DNA of 64,000 nucleotides from Treponema sp. (GCA_031256445.1 JAIRQN010000056.1:1-64000); one strand, 5' to 3'; shown: positions 19,777 to 29,620, numbered from the stretch's first letter. A program made the numbers and translations. The notes: generated from the letters alone by a model not told the origin.

Positions 19777-20397
19777 ATGAAAAAGGTGTTTTTATTTGTT
19801 AAATTGTTGATTTTTTTGGTTTCTGCCGGATTTGCACAATCGTCTCAGAATAATCCGGGTCAACTTGCAGAATTGCTTAAAAATGATACTCTTACCCTTT
19901 TTGCAAGAGGAAATGGAGGCAGCTCTGGCGCTGTCGTTTATGGAAGTTTAAAGAACAATTCTTCAAACGTGGTATATGTTGATGTAAACCTGAATGATGG
20001 TCTTTTTTTGATTAATAACGCGGAAGGTCAAAACATGATCGCTACAAGCGTGTTCTTTGCTGACGGCGGATTTTATAAAATTAATTCAAAAAAATTTATA
20101 AATCTCGCTCCAAATTCGAATACCCAGATCGTTATGAATGCTTTTTGCGTTGATTTTGAAAAGAAAAACCCGATTAAAACAGAATCTTTTTCATTAAGTG
20201 TAATGCCGGACAGATTGAAAAACATATCTTCGAACATAAGCAGGTATATTGCAAATCATCTTTATGATGACGATCCGGTTACTCCGGTTCAACTTGCTGT
20301 TTGGCATACCCAGGGAATATCACAAAAAGATATTTCTGCAAAATTTATTTTTACTGCCTATGACTGGGAAATATCTATAAAAATTCTTGATTATTGA
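19777..20397 (+). CDS. Secreted hypothetical protein
   Basis: Signal peptide MKKVFLFVKLLIFLVSAGFAQ; GAGGGG SD; no recognised domain. Confidence 0.65.
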   Translation: MKKVFLFVKLLIFLVSAGFAQSSQNNPGQLAELLKNDTLTLFARGNGGSSGAVVYGSLKNNSSNVVYVDVNLNDGLFLINNAEGQNMIATSVFFADGGFYKINSKKFINLAPNSNTQIVMNAFCVDFEKKNPIKTESFSLSVMPDRLKNISSNISRYIANHLYDDDPVTPVQLAVWHTQGISQKDISAKFIFTAYDWEISIKILDY

Positions 20398-20445
20398 CGA
20401 TATTTTTGAAATACACAAATATTTTATTTTTTATGGAGGTAAAAA

Positions 20446-21114
20446 ATGAAAATAAATAAAGCAGTAAAAATAATATTTGGAATAATGTTTCAATTATTGA
20501 TTTTGGGGTGTATGTCCCAAAAAGACATAACGCCTGCAGAGCAAAATTATGGCATAAAATTGGGGATACAATATGCGTCCTATTCTAATAATGATGTAAC
20601 GAATTTTTTTTCTTATGCTTTATTAACATCTGATTTAGATCATATTTTATTAACAGATTCAGATAATTATGTCAATTTTGATCAAGATCAAATAATGAAA
20701 ACCAGAATACAAGGCAATCTTCGGCTTTTTATTAATGAAAAAAATCAATCAAGTTACTACAATTTTATTAATTTAAAAGAACTTCCATTTACCTATAATG
20801 GTAATACAGTTTACTCATATATTTATTCACATTCAATAATACCTGATAGTTATTTTGTTGGAGTTGCATTAATTTCAATAGATACAAATGTTAAAAAAAT
20901 GTATTTTTGGAGAACACATAGTACATCTTTAACAAGATTACCGGGAATTAGTGATTTTGGTAATATATTTATAGGCAATTGGTACAGAAACATAGATATT
21001 CAAAGCATGGAGAGAGCGTATTCGGTGTTTTCTACCTATAACAAATATCAGGAATCAATCAGCAGTATCAATGATTTAGATGATTCCAGTTTATTTATTA
21101 CATTTACCTGGTAA
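20446..21114 (+). CDS. Hypothetical lipoprotein
   Basis: MKINKAVKIIFGIMFQLLILGC lipobox; GGAGG SD. Confidence 0.65.
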   Translation: MKINKAVKIIFGIMFQLLILGCMSQKDITPAEQNYGIKLGIQYASYSNNDVTNFFSYALLTSDLDHILLTDSDNYVNFDQDQIMKTRIQGNLRLFINEKNQSSYYNFINLKELPFTYNGNTVYSYIYSHSIIPDSYFVGVALISIDTNVKKMYFWRTHSTSLTRLPGISDFGNIFIGNWYRNIDIQSMERAYSVFSTYNKYQESISSINDLDDSSLFITFTW

Positions 21115-22051
21115 AACCGCAAAGTTCCTGCGCTTTTTTCACCAGACTGCCTACATCGAGCCCAAAACGATCAACAAGGTAGTCTTGGGTGCCCACTTCG
21201 CCGAACTCATCACGGATACCGATACGAGCGAATTTGCAGCCGCAGCCGTTTTCAGCGAGAATTTCCGCTACCGCGCTGCCAAGCCCGCCCATTATCTGGG
21301 CGTTTTCCGCGCTTATTACAGCACGCACTTTGCCGGCCTGGTTTAGAATTGCTTCACTGTCGATGGGTTTTAAGGTCAAAACGTCCAAAACGCCGGCGCT
21401 GATGCCCAATTCGGCGAGTTTTTCGCATGCTTTTAACGACTGGTTCACCATCAGGCTGCCAAGAGCCGTAAAGCAGACATCTTTTCCCTCTTTCAGTACC
21501 TTTGCCTGTCCGAACCTGAAAGTTTCATTTTCAGGGTAAAGATAGGGAACCGGTTTTCTGGGAATCCGTAAATAGTGGCATCCGTATTCTTCGGCCATAA
21601 GGCGCACGAAGGCGGCGCATGAAGCCGGGTCAGACGGTTCAACCATTGTGAGTTTGGGAACAGCCCTCATCAGGGCAAGTTCTTCAAAGGGCATGTGGGT
21701 GCCGCCGTTAAAGGCCGCGGTTACGCCGGGGTCAGTTCCTATCAGTTTAACATTCAGTTTCGCGTAGTTTGCGGAAAGGAAAAACTGATCGTATACCCGC
21801 CTTGAGGAAAAGCAGCCGAAACCGGACGCGAACGGGATTTTCCCAAGCGTTGAAAGTCCGGACGCGATACCGATCATGTTCGCTTCCGCTATGCCACAGT
21901 TAAAAAAACGATCCGGATAAGTCTTTTTGAAAATTCCCGTATTTGTGCAGCTCATTAAATCCGCTTCCAGCACAACTATATTTTTATTTTTCCCCGCCAA
22001 TTCCACTATTGTATCGACATACGCCATGCGCATTTCTTTTTGCTCTGCCAT
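21104..22051 (-). CDS. Transketolase, C-terminal subunit
   Basis: IVVLEADLMSCTNTGIFKKTYPDRFFNCGIAEANMIGIASGLSTLGKIPFASGF. Confidence 0.92.
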   Translation of the reverse strand: MAEQKEMRMAYVDTIVELAGKNKNIVVLEADLMSCTNTGIFKKTYPDRFFNCGIAEANMIGIASGLSTLGKIPFASGFGCFSSRRVYDQFFLSANYAKLNVKLIGTDPGVTAAFNGGTHMPFEELALMRAVPKLTMVEPSDPASCAAFVRLMAEEYGCHYLRIPRKPVPYLYPENETFRFGQAKVLKEGKDVCFTALGSLMVNQSLKACEKLAELGISAGVLDVLTLKPIDSEAILNQAGKVRAVISAENAQIMGGLGSAVAEILAENGCGCKFARIGIRDEFGEVGTQDYLVDRFGLDVGSLVKKAQELCGFTR

Positions 22052-22109
22052 TTTTAACCTCTATTCCATAAATTCGAACATGAAACAACGTTTCATGATT
22101 ACTTCCTGA

Positions 22110-22925
22110 TTATAAAGCCGCGATTGCTTCCCTGGCTTTTTCCATATCAAAAGCCATACTGTGGTTTTTCTCGACGCCTTCCGCGAAATTACAGCCCTTT
22201 CCCTTGATAGTATCCATGATTATCATCGAAGGTCTTTCCTTTTCCGCCAGCGCCTTTTCAATTGCGCTATCCAGTGCGGCTATATCGTGTCCGTTTACTT
22301 TCTGCGTGAACCAGCCGAAGGCGTTCCACTTTGCGGCAATATCGCCCATATCCAGAATGTCCTTTGTAAAGCCGTCAAGCTGCTGTTTGTTGTAGTCGGT
22401 AAAAGCAACAAGATTTGATAATTTATGATATGCGGCAAACAGCGCGCCTTCCCATATCTGCCCTTCGTTTGACTCGCCGTCTCCGATAACGGCGTATACG
22501 GTCTGGGTTTTTTTATCCATTTGCAGTCCAAGCGCTATGCCGATTGCGGCTGAAAAACCCTGTCCCAGGGAGCCTGTTGTCATATCGATGCCGGGGGTCT
22601 TGTTGCGGTCGCAGTGGCTTGGGAGGCTGGTTCCGCCCTTGTTCAGGGTAGTAAGCCAGTCCCTGGGAAAAAATCCTTTGAGCGCCAATGCGGCGTAGAC
22701 GGCAGGCCCGGAGTGGCCTTTTGAAACAACCAACTGATCCCGCTCTTCCCAGCGCGGGTTTAAAGGATCTACTTTCATGCGGTGAAAATACAGCAGGGCC
22801 AAAAGATCCACAATGGACATTGCGCCTCCTATATGACCGGTTCCCAAAGTCCCGATTTCCTCAATTGTCATTTTTCTGATTTCTTTTGCCTGTGCTTTAA
22901 GATAATCTTCTTTTTCTTTGTCCAT
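22110..22925 (-). CDS. Transketolase, N-terminal (TPP-binding) subunit
   Basis: GHIGGAMSIVDLLALLYF, SKGHSGPAVYAAL, GSLGQGFSAAIGIALG, VIGDGESNEGQIWEG; start at MDKEKE with AAGGAG SD. Confidence 0.92.
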   Translation of the reverse strand: MDKEKEDYLKAQAKEIRKMTIEEIGTLGTGHIGGAMSIVDLLALLYFHRMKVDPLNPRWEERDQLVVSKGHSGPAVYAALALKGFFPRDWLTTLNKGGTSLPSHCDRNKTPGIDMTTGSLGQGFSAAIGIALGLQMDKKTQTVYAVIGDGESNEGQIWEGALFAAYHKLSNLVAFTDYNKQQLDGFTKDILDMGDIAAKWNAFGWFTQKVNGHDIAALDSAIEKALAEKERPSMIIMDTIKGKGCNFAEGVEKNHSMAFDMEKAREAIAAL

Positions 22926-22971
22926 ATTTTTCTCCTTAGGCATTATAACCTGTCTTTTTAAAATTGTGTAG

Positions 22972-23532
22972 TTATGCTGAATCGCCGAGCATCTTTTCCG
23001 CCAGCTCAGTATGTCCCTCGGCAATCGCTTCGCGGATACGGCTTGAACTGACAGGCAGCGAACCTTCCATTACCTGCGGAACAATTCCGGCGGGAATGTT
23101 ATGAGAAGCGAAAAATTTTTGTATAGCCTGTGTGTCTGTATCCAGATGATAACCGCAGCGGAAGTCGCTTCCTGCCGCGAAGAAGCCGATTCTTCCGCGT
23201 TTTAAAATAATTTCCAGAAAATCAATTCCGGGCATTCTCCTGAACTTTTCGGTTAAATCGGCAATTATGACAATTTGAATTCCCAATTTTTCAAACATCA
23301 ATAATCTTTCCCGGAAACCATGAATATCTTTCCGATCCCTGTTCCCTGTCTTATGGTTTTCCCGGAATGTTATAATTACCGGCGTATAATTAATGTTATG
23401 TGAAACAACACGCTCTATCAGCGCCTGATGGCCGCGGTGCACTCCGTCAAAAACGCCGACAGTCATGGAAGAATATTTTTCTCCCAGCGGCAGTCCGTTT
23501 TGTAAAAATTCCTCCCATGTAATTATCTGCAC
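22972..23532 (-). CDS. ribF: FAD synthetase (RibF N-terminal domain only)
   Basis: TVGVFDGVHRGHQALIERV, AAGSDFRCGYHLDTD, PVSSSRIREAIAEG; stops before the riboflavin kinase domain. Confidence 0.8.
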   Translation of the reverse strand: MQIITWEEFLQNGLPLGEKYSSMTVGVFDGVHRGHQALIERVVSHNINYTPVIITFRENHKTGNRDRKDIHGFRERLLMFEKLGIQIVIIADLTEKFRRMPGIDFLEIILKRGRIGFFAAGSDFRCGYHLDTDTQAIQKFFASHNIPAGIVPQVMEGSLPVSSSRIREAIAEGHTELAEKMLGDSA

Positions 23533-23540
23533 ATTAAAGC

Positions 23541-25226
23541 CTATACTGCCGCGGCTTTTATTTCCGCCAGTTTTGTCCTGAACAGCTCATAATCCGGGGC
23601 GTTTTTTACGGCTTTTTCAATCATACGGATTGCGCTTTTGTTTTTTCCCCTGATATTGTTAATTAGTCCAAGCAGGTAATAAACAGCCGGGTCGGCTTTT
23701 GGCCGAGGCCTCAGCGCGCATCTTAGTTTTTCGGCTGCGATCAGCTCTCTTTCGCCGCGATCGTAATCTTCTATGCTGAAAAACCATTTCCCCACAAGGG
23801 AGCGGGCTTCCCAGTTTTTTTCTCCCAAAAGCGCCAGTTTCGGCATCATCACTTCCAGCTCTGAGGCATTGTCAAGATTCAGGAAAATTTTTCCGGCTTC
23901 AAGATAACGTTCAAGCGCTTCATCTTTTTTCCCCGCGTGTTCCAGCGCGCTGGCCGCGTTAGCTGCATAAACGCCGCGGTTGGAAATGTCATGGCTGTTT
24001 TCCGCGCCTGTTTCGGACGCGCTGATTTCGATTGCGCTTATCCACGCGCCGGCGGAGATTTCATATTCTTTCAGTTCCCAGAAACAGCGCGCGGCAAGAG
24101 TGAAAAATACAATATCCTTGCGGATTATTTCGTTATATTTTAAAATAAAATCTTTTAACTCCTCGAATTTGTCAAGTTCGTTCAGTATTTTGATTTTTTC
24201 CGTGAGCGCTTCCTTTACTTCGGCTGAATTTTTTAAATTAGATGACGCTAAATTGACTAAATTGCTGTCAATTTGTTCAAAAAACGCGTTTATATATTTT
24301 TCCGCGTCTGCGTATTTTTGGAGACGGAACGTCATCCGCGCCGCGAGAAGCAGTTCCTTTCTTGTTCTTACTTCCGCAAACGCGGTCGCTACGCTGCGGA
24401 TCGCCTCATCCCTGCGTTTCCATGCTCTGGCGAGCTGGTCCAATGCTTTTTCTGAATCGCCCGTAACCGCGAATGTTTCCGCCAGACGCAGGCGGCTGTC
24501 AGCGTTAATGTTGGAATCGTCAGTCCACTTTTTATATTTTTCCCCTATTGCCTTTAAGCGCGTATCAATGGACAGGTAATCAAGGTGAGCCATGAAAACG
24601 TATCCTTCTTCCCGGTCTTCGCTGTCTGTTTCCTGTTCGTTTCCGGCTGGATATGAAACCAAAGTAAACCCAAGCTGTCCCTGTGCCGGGGCTCCCGCCG
24701 TATAATCATTTACTTCAACAGCCCATTTGCCGTTTATCACCAGGATAATGCAGTTAACATATGAAATTATGCTCAGATTGATATTCACCCCGTCAAATTC
24801 GGGGATTTCAGTCCATGCGATCATTGTGCGCGGGCTGCCGTTTTTAACCGCGTCAAGGCGGAAATACCCTTTGCTGGAGACAATCGCCATATTGTATGTA
24901 TCATTATCTGAAACCCTCAGTAAAAAACCGGCGGCGCCGTAACCGCCGCAGCTATCGAGGCGGATTTTCGCTTCAATTACACTATCCTGAAATTCCCTGT
25001 CCGGAATTTTTACCCATGCGATGCAGTTTGATTTCTTCAGAGCCATTGTAAATGAACCGTTTGACAAACATGTATCATGATGAGTATCATTTAATTGGGC
25101 ATCAAAGGGGGATTTATTTATTTTCTTAAAATTAAATACGTATTTTTTTTCCGGAATTTTCTCCGGATTTTTCCCGCGGATTCTGTTGGAAAGGGCATAA
25201 ATGGATCTTCGGGAAATACCAAACAT
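23541..25226 (-). CDS. TPR-containing hypothetical protein
   Basis: Helical repeat C-terminus; start at MFGISRRS inferred because the longer ORF overlaps a divergent gene. Confidence 0.6.
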   Translation of the reverse strand: MFGISRRSIYALSNRIRGKNPEKIPEKKYVFNFKKINKSPFDAQLNDTHHDTCLSNGSFTMALKKSNCIAWVKIPDREFQDSVIEAKIRLDSCGGYGAAGFLLRVSDNDTYNMAIVSSKGYFRLDAVKNGSPRTMIAWTEIPEFDGVNINLSIISYVNCIILVINGKWAVEVNDYTAGAPAQGQLGFTLVSYPAGNEQETDSEDREEGYVFMAHLDYLSIDTRLKAIGEKYKKWTDDSNINADSRLRLAETFAVTGDSEKALDQLARAWKRRDEAIRSVATAFAEVRTRKELLLAARMTFRLQKYADAEKYINAFFEQIDSNLVNLASSNLKNSAEVKEALTEKIKILNELDKFEELKDFILKYNEIIRKDIVFFTLAARCFWELKEYEISAGAWISAIEISASETGAENSHDISNRGVYAANAASALEHAGKKDEALERYLEAGKIFLNLDNASELEVMMPKLALLGEKNWEARSLVGKWFFSIEDYDRGERELIAAEKLRCALRPRPKADPAVYYLLGLINNIRGKNKSAIRMIEKAVKNAPDYELFRTKLAEIKAAAV

Positions 25227-25248
25227 ATTAAAGGTGTACTGTAAAAAC

Positions 25249-26454
25249 ATGAAAAAGTCGATATCCTCAGCGGCCCGAATCGATATATTTATTATTCTCG
25301 CCGCGGTTGTTTTAATTACCTGCCTTTTTATTTTTAGCATTAATTTTAAAACTGATAAAAAGGCTGAAACGGAATTTTTGCCGGTTGAATTGCTTATTTC
25401 CCCGCGCTGCGAGGAATTATTCGGCGTTGAAATGACAGGAACTCTGATGTGGGATTTTGAAGAACAGAATCCTGAACTGATTCTTCGCCTCTTGCAGGAT
25501 GAAGACAAAAAAGAAGCTGATATTTTCATTTTTGACCAGGGGGAGCTCAATTTGTTCCTGGCAAACGGCATTGAACTGCATTCCGCTGCGGAACCCCTTG
25601 TCTCTTTTATAAATTTGCTTTTTTACAATATTGGGCTTCTTGAAGCCGCGGATTTTGATCGCCCTCCCAAGACCAGAGAAGAATTCCTCGCCTTCGCAAG
25701 AGCGGTGTCAGCCGGCGGAACAGCCCGCAGCATGAATGCCGCCGGCGCCGCGATAAGCCTCAGTCCGCGGGACAGGCAGGCTGTATCCCGTGATATTTTT
25801 TCGTGGATTTGGGCAGCCGGCAATAATATGTGGAATCCTGACAGCGACACCCCCGTTATTAATACAAGGGCGTTAATCAGGGACATTTCCTTTTTGGGCG
25901 ATCTTAACCGCGCCGGAGCTTTCGCGCCGGCTCATTTTGACATGACAGGCGATCAGCTGCTTGAAGAATTCGCAAAGGGAAAGATAGCGATGATGATCGC
26001 TTCTTCCGGCGCAATTCCGTACTTAAGGGAAAAAATGGGAGATGATGCATTCGGCATTACGAACATCCCCGGTTCCGGTACAGGCGGGAAGTACAGCGGC
26101 GTTCTTTCCGGCATTTACGCCGGAGTTAACGCGAACTGCAGGTATCCGGACGAAGCGCTGCGTTTCCTTGAATTTCTTGCCGAAAAAAGCCTTATTCTCT
26201 GTACCGAATTGAAAGCCGTACCCGGTGTCACCTCGGATTTATTTGCCGTCAATTATATGAACACCGATCCTTTCTATTCCAAAGCCCGCGATATTTATGA
26301 ATCAACGGATATTATCCAGGGCTTTTCCGGCAAAACCGGCGCGGTACAATATGAAAACATAGTCCGTGACGAAATGCGCGTCTTTTTTGACACCAGCCGT
26401 TCAGCGCAGGATACAGCGAACGCCATCCAGCGCCGCTGGGATTTGATACGGTAA
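25249..26454 (+). CDS. Extracellular solute-binding protein
   Basis: TM/signal at N-terminus; IAMMIASSGAIPYLREKMGDDAFGITNIPGSGTGGKYSGVLSGIYAGVN. Confidence 0.7.
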   Translation: MKKSISSAARIDIFIILAAVVLITCLFIFSINFKTDKKAETEFLPVELLISPRCEELFGVEMTGTLMWDFEEQNPELILRLLQDEDKKEADIFIFDQGELNLFLANGIELHSAAEPLVSFINLLFYNIGLLEAADFDRPPKTREEFLAFARAVSAGGTARSMNAAGAAISLSPRDRQAVSRDIFSWIWAAGNNMWNPDSDTPVINTRALIRDISFLGDLNRAGAFAPAHFDMTGDQLLEEFAKGKIAMMIASSGAIPYLREKMGDDAFGITNIPGSGTGGKYSGVLSGIYAGVNANCRYPDEALRFLEFLAEKSLILCTELKAVPGVTSDLFAVNYMNTDPFYSKARDIYESTDIIQGFSGKTGAVQYENIVRDEMRVFFDTSRSAQDTANAIQRRWDLIR

Positions 26455-26505
26455 TAGGCTCAGACACAGGCGTGTTTGATTAATCCCGCCGCAAGATTAT
26501 TTTCC

Positions 26506-26571
26506 TTGACAAACAGGAATAATACCTTATAATTACTAATTAGAGGATTACTAATTGTACGATTAGTAATC
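26506..26571 (+). promoter_or_regulatory. Consensus promoter plus palindromic operator upstream of the ATPase
   Basis: TTGACA(26506-26511) - 16 nt - TATAAT(26528-26533); GATTACTAAT-TGTACG-ATTAGTAATC (26546-26571), plus an extra ATTACTAAT at 26532. Confidence 0.65.
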
Positions 26572-26597
26572 GGTAAGTTAGCAACTGGAGGATGCAG

Positions 26598-28004
26598 ATG
26601 TTTGCGGGAAGAGACAGCGAACTTGAAAACCTGGAAAGGTACTACAGGGAGGACGCTTTCCATTTTGCGGTTTTTTACGGCAGACGCCGGGTAGGTAAAA
26701 CGACCCTTATTAACAGGTTCAGGGAAGATAAGAAATCAATATATTTCTCCGCCGCTGAAACAACCGCAAAGGAAAACCTTGAGCTTCTTTCGATACAAAT
26801 ACTTGCCGTTTTAACTCCTGAAGCGCCCATTAATTGTTTTCCATCTTTTTACAGGGCTTTTGAGTATTGCTTTGAAGCCGCGAAGAAAGAGCGCCTTATC
26901 CTTGTAATGGATGAATACCCCTATCTTGCGGAGAGCGACAGGGCGGTTTCGTCTTTACTGCAATCGCTTATCGACAGGTATCATTCTAATTCCCGTCTAT
27001 TTTTAATTCTTTGCGGCTCGTCAATGTCGTTTATGGAAAATCAGGTATTGGGATACAAAAGCCCCCTTTACGGACGGCGTTCCTGTCAATTTAAAGTGGA
27101 ACCTTTTAAATATTACGAATGCGCGAAAATGCTTCCCGGATTTAATCAAATTGAAAAAATAACCCTTTACGGTATTTGCGGAGGAATCCCCGAATACATT
27201 ACCAGAATTGATAATAATTTAAACATTCAGCAAAACATGGAAAATCTTTTCTTTAATCCGTCGGGGCGTCTTTTTGAAGAGCCTTCAAATCTTCTTAAAC
27301 AGGAATTAAAAGCGCCGCAGACTTATAATGCGATTATAAGCGCCATAGCGTCGGGAGCAGCCAAGGTAAATGAAATCGCTTCGACTGCCGGGATCGAAAC
27401 GAGCCAATGCAGCAATATGCTTGCGACATTAATCAGTTTGGGAATTGTAAAAAAGGAAAATCCCGCAGGCGAAGAAAAAAAAGCGAAACCTTCCAGAAAA
27501 ACAATTTATCTGCTTGCGGATTTTATGTTCCGTTTCTGGTACTGTTTTGTGCGTCCCAATCAAAGCAGAATCGCCATGGGGCTTGGAAAAACTGTCTGCG
27601 CCGAAATTTTTGAAAAAACCAGCGGAAAAATTGAAACGTATATGGGCGCTGTTTTTGAAGAATGCGCAATTCAATATCTTTGGCGAAAAACAAACAAAGG
27701 AAAAAATAATTTTAAAATAATCGGAAGATGGTGGGGGCCGAATAAAAAAGAAAAAACAGAGGAAGAGATAGACATCCTTGCGATAGATGACAGTGAAAAA
27801 GCGCTTTTCGGCGAATGTAAATGGAGAAATGTCCGCGCCGGAAATGAAATACTGGAAGACCTTATCCGCAAATCGGAACTGCTGCCGGTTTTCTCTGATA
27901 AACGTTATGCCATTTTTTCCAAATCGGCTTTTACAGCACAGTTGATTAGCGCAGCGGCACAGCGCAAAAATATTTTATTGGTCAGGGCGGAGGAGATGTA
28001 TTGA
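26598..28004 (+). CDS. Archaeal-type AAA ATPase with DUF234-like C-terminus
   Basis: FYGRRRVGKTTLINRF Walker A; LVMDEYPYL; C-terminal EEIDILAIDDSEKALFGECKW nuclease-like motif. Confidence 0.85.
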   Translation: MFAGRDSELENLERYYREDAFHFAVFYGRRRVGKTTLINRFREDKKSIYFSAAETTAKENLELLSIQILAVLTPEAPINCFPSFYRAFEYCFEAAKKERLILVMDEYPYLAESDRAVSSLLQSLIDRYHSNSRLFLILCGSSMSFMENQVLGYKSPLYGRRSCQFKVEPFKYYECAKMLPGFNQIEKITLYGICGGIPEYITRIDNNLNIQQNMENLFFNPSGRLFEEPSNLLKQELKAPQTYNAIISAIASGAAKVNEIASTAGIETSQCSNMLATLISLGIVKKENPAGEEKKAKPSRKTIYLLADFMFRFWYCFVRPNQSRIAMGLGKTVCAEIFEKTSGKIETYMGAVFEECAIQYLWRKTNKGKNNFKIIGRWWGPNKKEKTEEEIDILAIDDSEKALFGECKWRNVRAGNEILEDLIRKSELLPVFSDKRYAIFSKSAFTAQLISAAAQRKNILLVRAEEMY

Positions 28005-28023
28005 TCTGGCGTTTTTGCAATTA

Positions 28024-28164
28024 TTAAGCGGAAACTGTAAGACCGCGCTTTTCACGGGCTTTTATTATTGCACAGCTTAACTCAAGAAGGCGTTTTTCTT
28101 CTTCAAACGCTTTCTTGAATTCCGGATTTTTCATTTCTTCAGCCAGATGCTCTTTATAATTCAT
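28024..28164 (-). pseudogene. Truncated HigA-like (XRE) antitoxin
   Basis: MNYKEHLAEEMKNPEFKKAFEEEKRLLELSCAIIKAREKRGLTVSA*; stops inside the first HTH helix. Confidence 0.55.
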
Positions 28165-28385
28165 AATAACCCCCTAATTTCCTGTTCTGTGTACCTTCCT
28201 AAAAAATCATCACGGTATTTCTTTGCTGTCTTAATTTCAGATTTAGGCACATTATCCGAATGTTTTTCGAATGTATTTGTAAGAATTATTATATCCTTAA
28301 AAACATACAGAATGTCCATATTACGTGTACTTGATATTAAAGATATAGAGCCGTTATGTGAATATTTTAACCAGGAATTTTAGCG
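28161..28385 (-). pseudogene. 5'-degraded HigB/RelE-like (Gp49 family) toxin remnant
   Basis: C-terminal ILYVFKDIIILTNTFEKHSDNVPKSEIKTAKKYRDDFL; upstream similarity continues only across frame changes and stops; ATGA overlap with the antitoxin start. Confidence 0.5.
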
Positions 28386-28470
28386 ACTGTTGTTTCTGAC
28401 GTTTCCATGAACAGGGTGGTGAAGTAGCAACTGTTTTTTATGCGTTGGTTGCGCCTTACGACTATTAATT

Positions 28471-29559
28471 TTACCAAAATATTCTTGTGATTTCAAAAAT
28501 ACCTCTGACCCCAAATCTTGATCCATAATCAAAACAATAATCATAAAATGCTCCAAATTTACAAATACCAAGTATAATAGATGCGGAACCTTTTATGTAT
28601 GGATAAGAAATACTTTCAGTATCACCTGAATAGACGGCTTGCCCGCCATAACCACCACCTAATCCTAAAACTGCCTTATCGAAAAATCTATATTCTAATA
28701 TGCCACCTATATGATAACCAAAACTTCCATCATCAGGAGAATCAAACACAAAAGAAGGGCCCGCAATTGCCTCAATCAAAAATTCAAAACGACCAACATT
28801 GAGCCCGGCTTGAAAACATAATAATTCAATATCTAAGCCAACATCCTTTCCACCGCCAATACCAAGACCAAAATTAAAAACTGGATTAATTTCAACAGGT
28901 TTTTTAGGTTGTTTTGGAATATTTTTTACCACAGTAGACGGTTTAGAACTTTTTTGACTATTCGAGTTTAAAAAATTTCTTATTTGACGATCATTTTTAT
29001 TAATATTTAATGTAGTAGGCGAATTTATTATAGCAGTTTCAACATGTAATGGTACAACCCTAAAACGGTAATTGTTTCCCATATCCTGCATACTTCCTGT
29101 TATCACGTATTGAGCCCCAAGTTTTTTACCGATTGACTGTGCTGTTTTATCGCTTACTTCGCCTGACATTTGGAAATTTTCTTCTATGCGGATAACGTCA
29201 AGGCGTTGCCGATCGACAACCGTAAAACGGTTACTTGAAGCTAATGCTAAAGATAATTCATCAACTATATATTCGGATAAAGTAGTAGATTGTGATTTGA
29301 AACTTAAAACAGCAATTATTGGTCTTTGGCTAAAATTTTGTGCTCTTTGGCGGATACTGTCAAAATCTGTTTGATCGCTTTCCATTTCCTTCAATGCGGA
29401 ATCAGCAAAAGAAGCGGCATTATCTGAACTTGTTTGCCCCACTCCTTTTTCAAGATTTTCCACAGTAATTTGAATTGCTCTTTCTAGTGTAACACTTTGT
29501 GCATACATATCGAAGCAAGTTAAAAATATTATTAATGTACTAATAATCAATTTTTTCAT
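28471..29559 (-). CDS. CsgG/LpoB-like secreted protein with beta-rich C-terminus
   Basis: Signal peptide; IAVLSFKSQSTTLSEYIVDELSLALASSNRFTVVDRQRLDVIRIEENFQMSGEVSDKTAQSIGKKLGAQYVITGSM. Confidence 0.75.
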   Translation of the reverse strand: MKKLIISTLIIFLTCFDMYAQSVTLERAIQITVENLEKGVGQTSSDNAASFADSALKEMESDQTDFDSIRQRAQNFSQRPIIAVLSFKSQSTTLSEYIVDELSLALASSNRFTVVDRQRLDVIRIEENFQMSGEVSDKTAQSIGKKLGAQYVITGSMQDMGNNYRFRVVPLHVETAIINSPTTLNINKNDRQIRNFLNSNSQKSSKPSTVVKNIPKQPKKPVEINPVFNFGLGIGGGKDVGLDIELLCFQAGLNVGRFEFLIEAIAGPSFVFDSPDDGSFGYHIGGILEYRFFDKAVLGLGGGYGGQAVYSGDTESISYPYIKGSASIILGICKFGAFYDYCFDYGSRFGVRGIFEITRIFW

Positions 29560-29620
29560 ATATATACTCCTTTATTCAATATTAAATTCCATTTTCAGTA
29601 TAATATTCTGGAACTATATT

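Noticed and set aside
21104-22925. Split transketolase as a novelty
   Set aside because: Two-subunit transketolases are well known in bacteria and archaea
23541-25571. Full 676-aa reading of the TPR ORF
   Set aside because: N-terminal 115 aa are antisense to the divergent solute-binding gene; start at 25226 is more plausible
28147-28383. 78-aa plus-strand ORF
   Set aside because: Antisense to the HigB-like remnant; no start signal
28380-28571. 63-aa minus ORF and a GCGCAAC/GTTGC hairpin after the CsgG/LpoB-like gene as a third attC
   Set aside because: Stem too short and the conserved core of the other two repeats is absent
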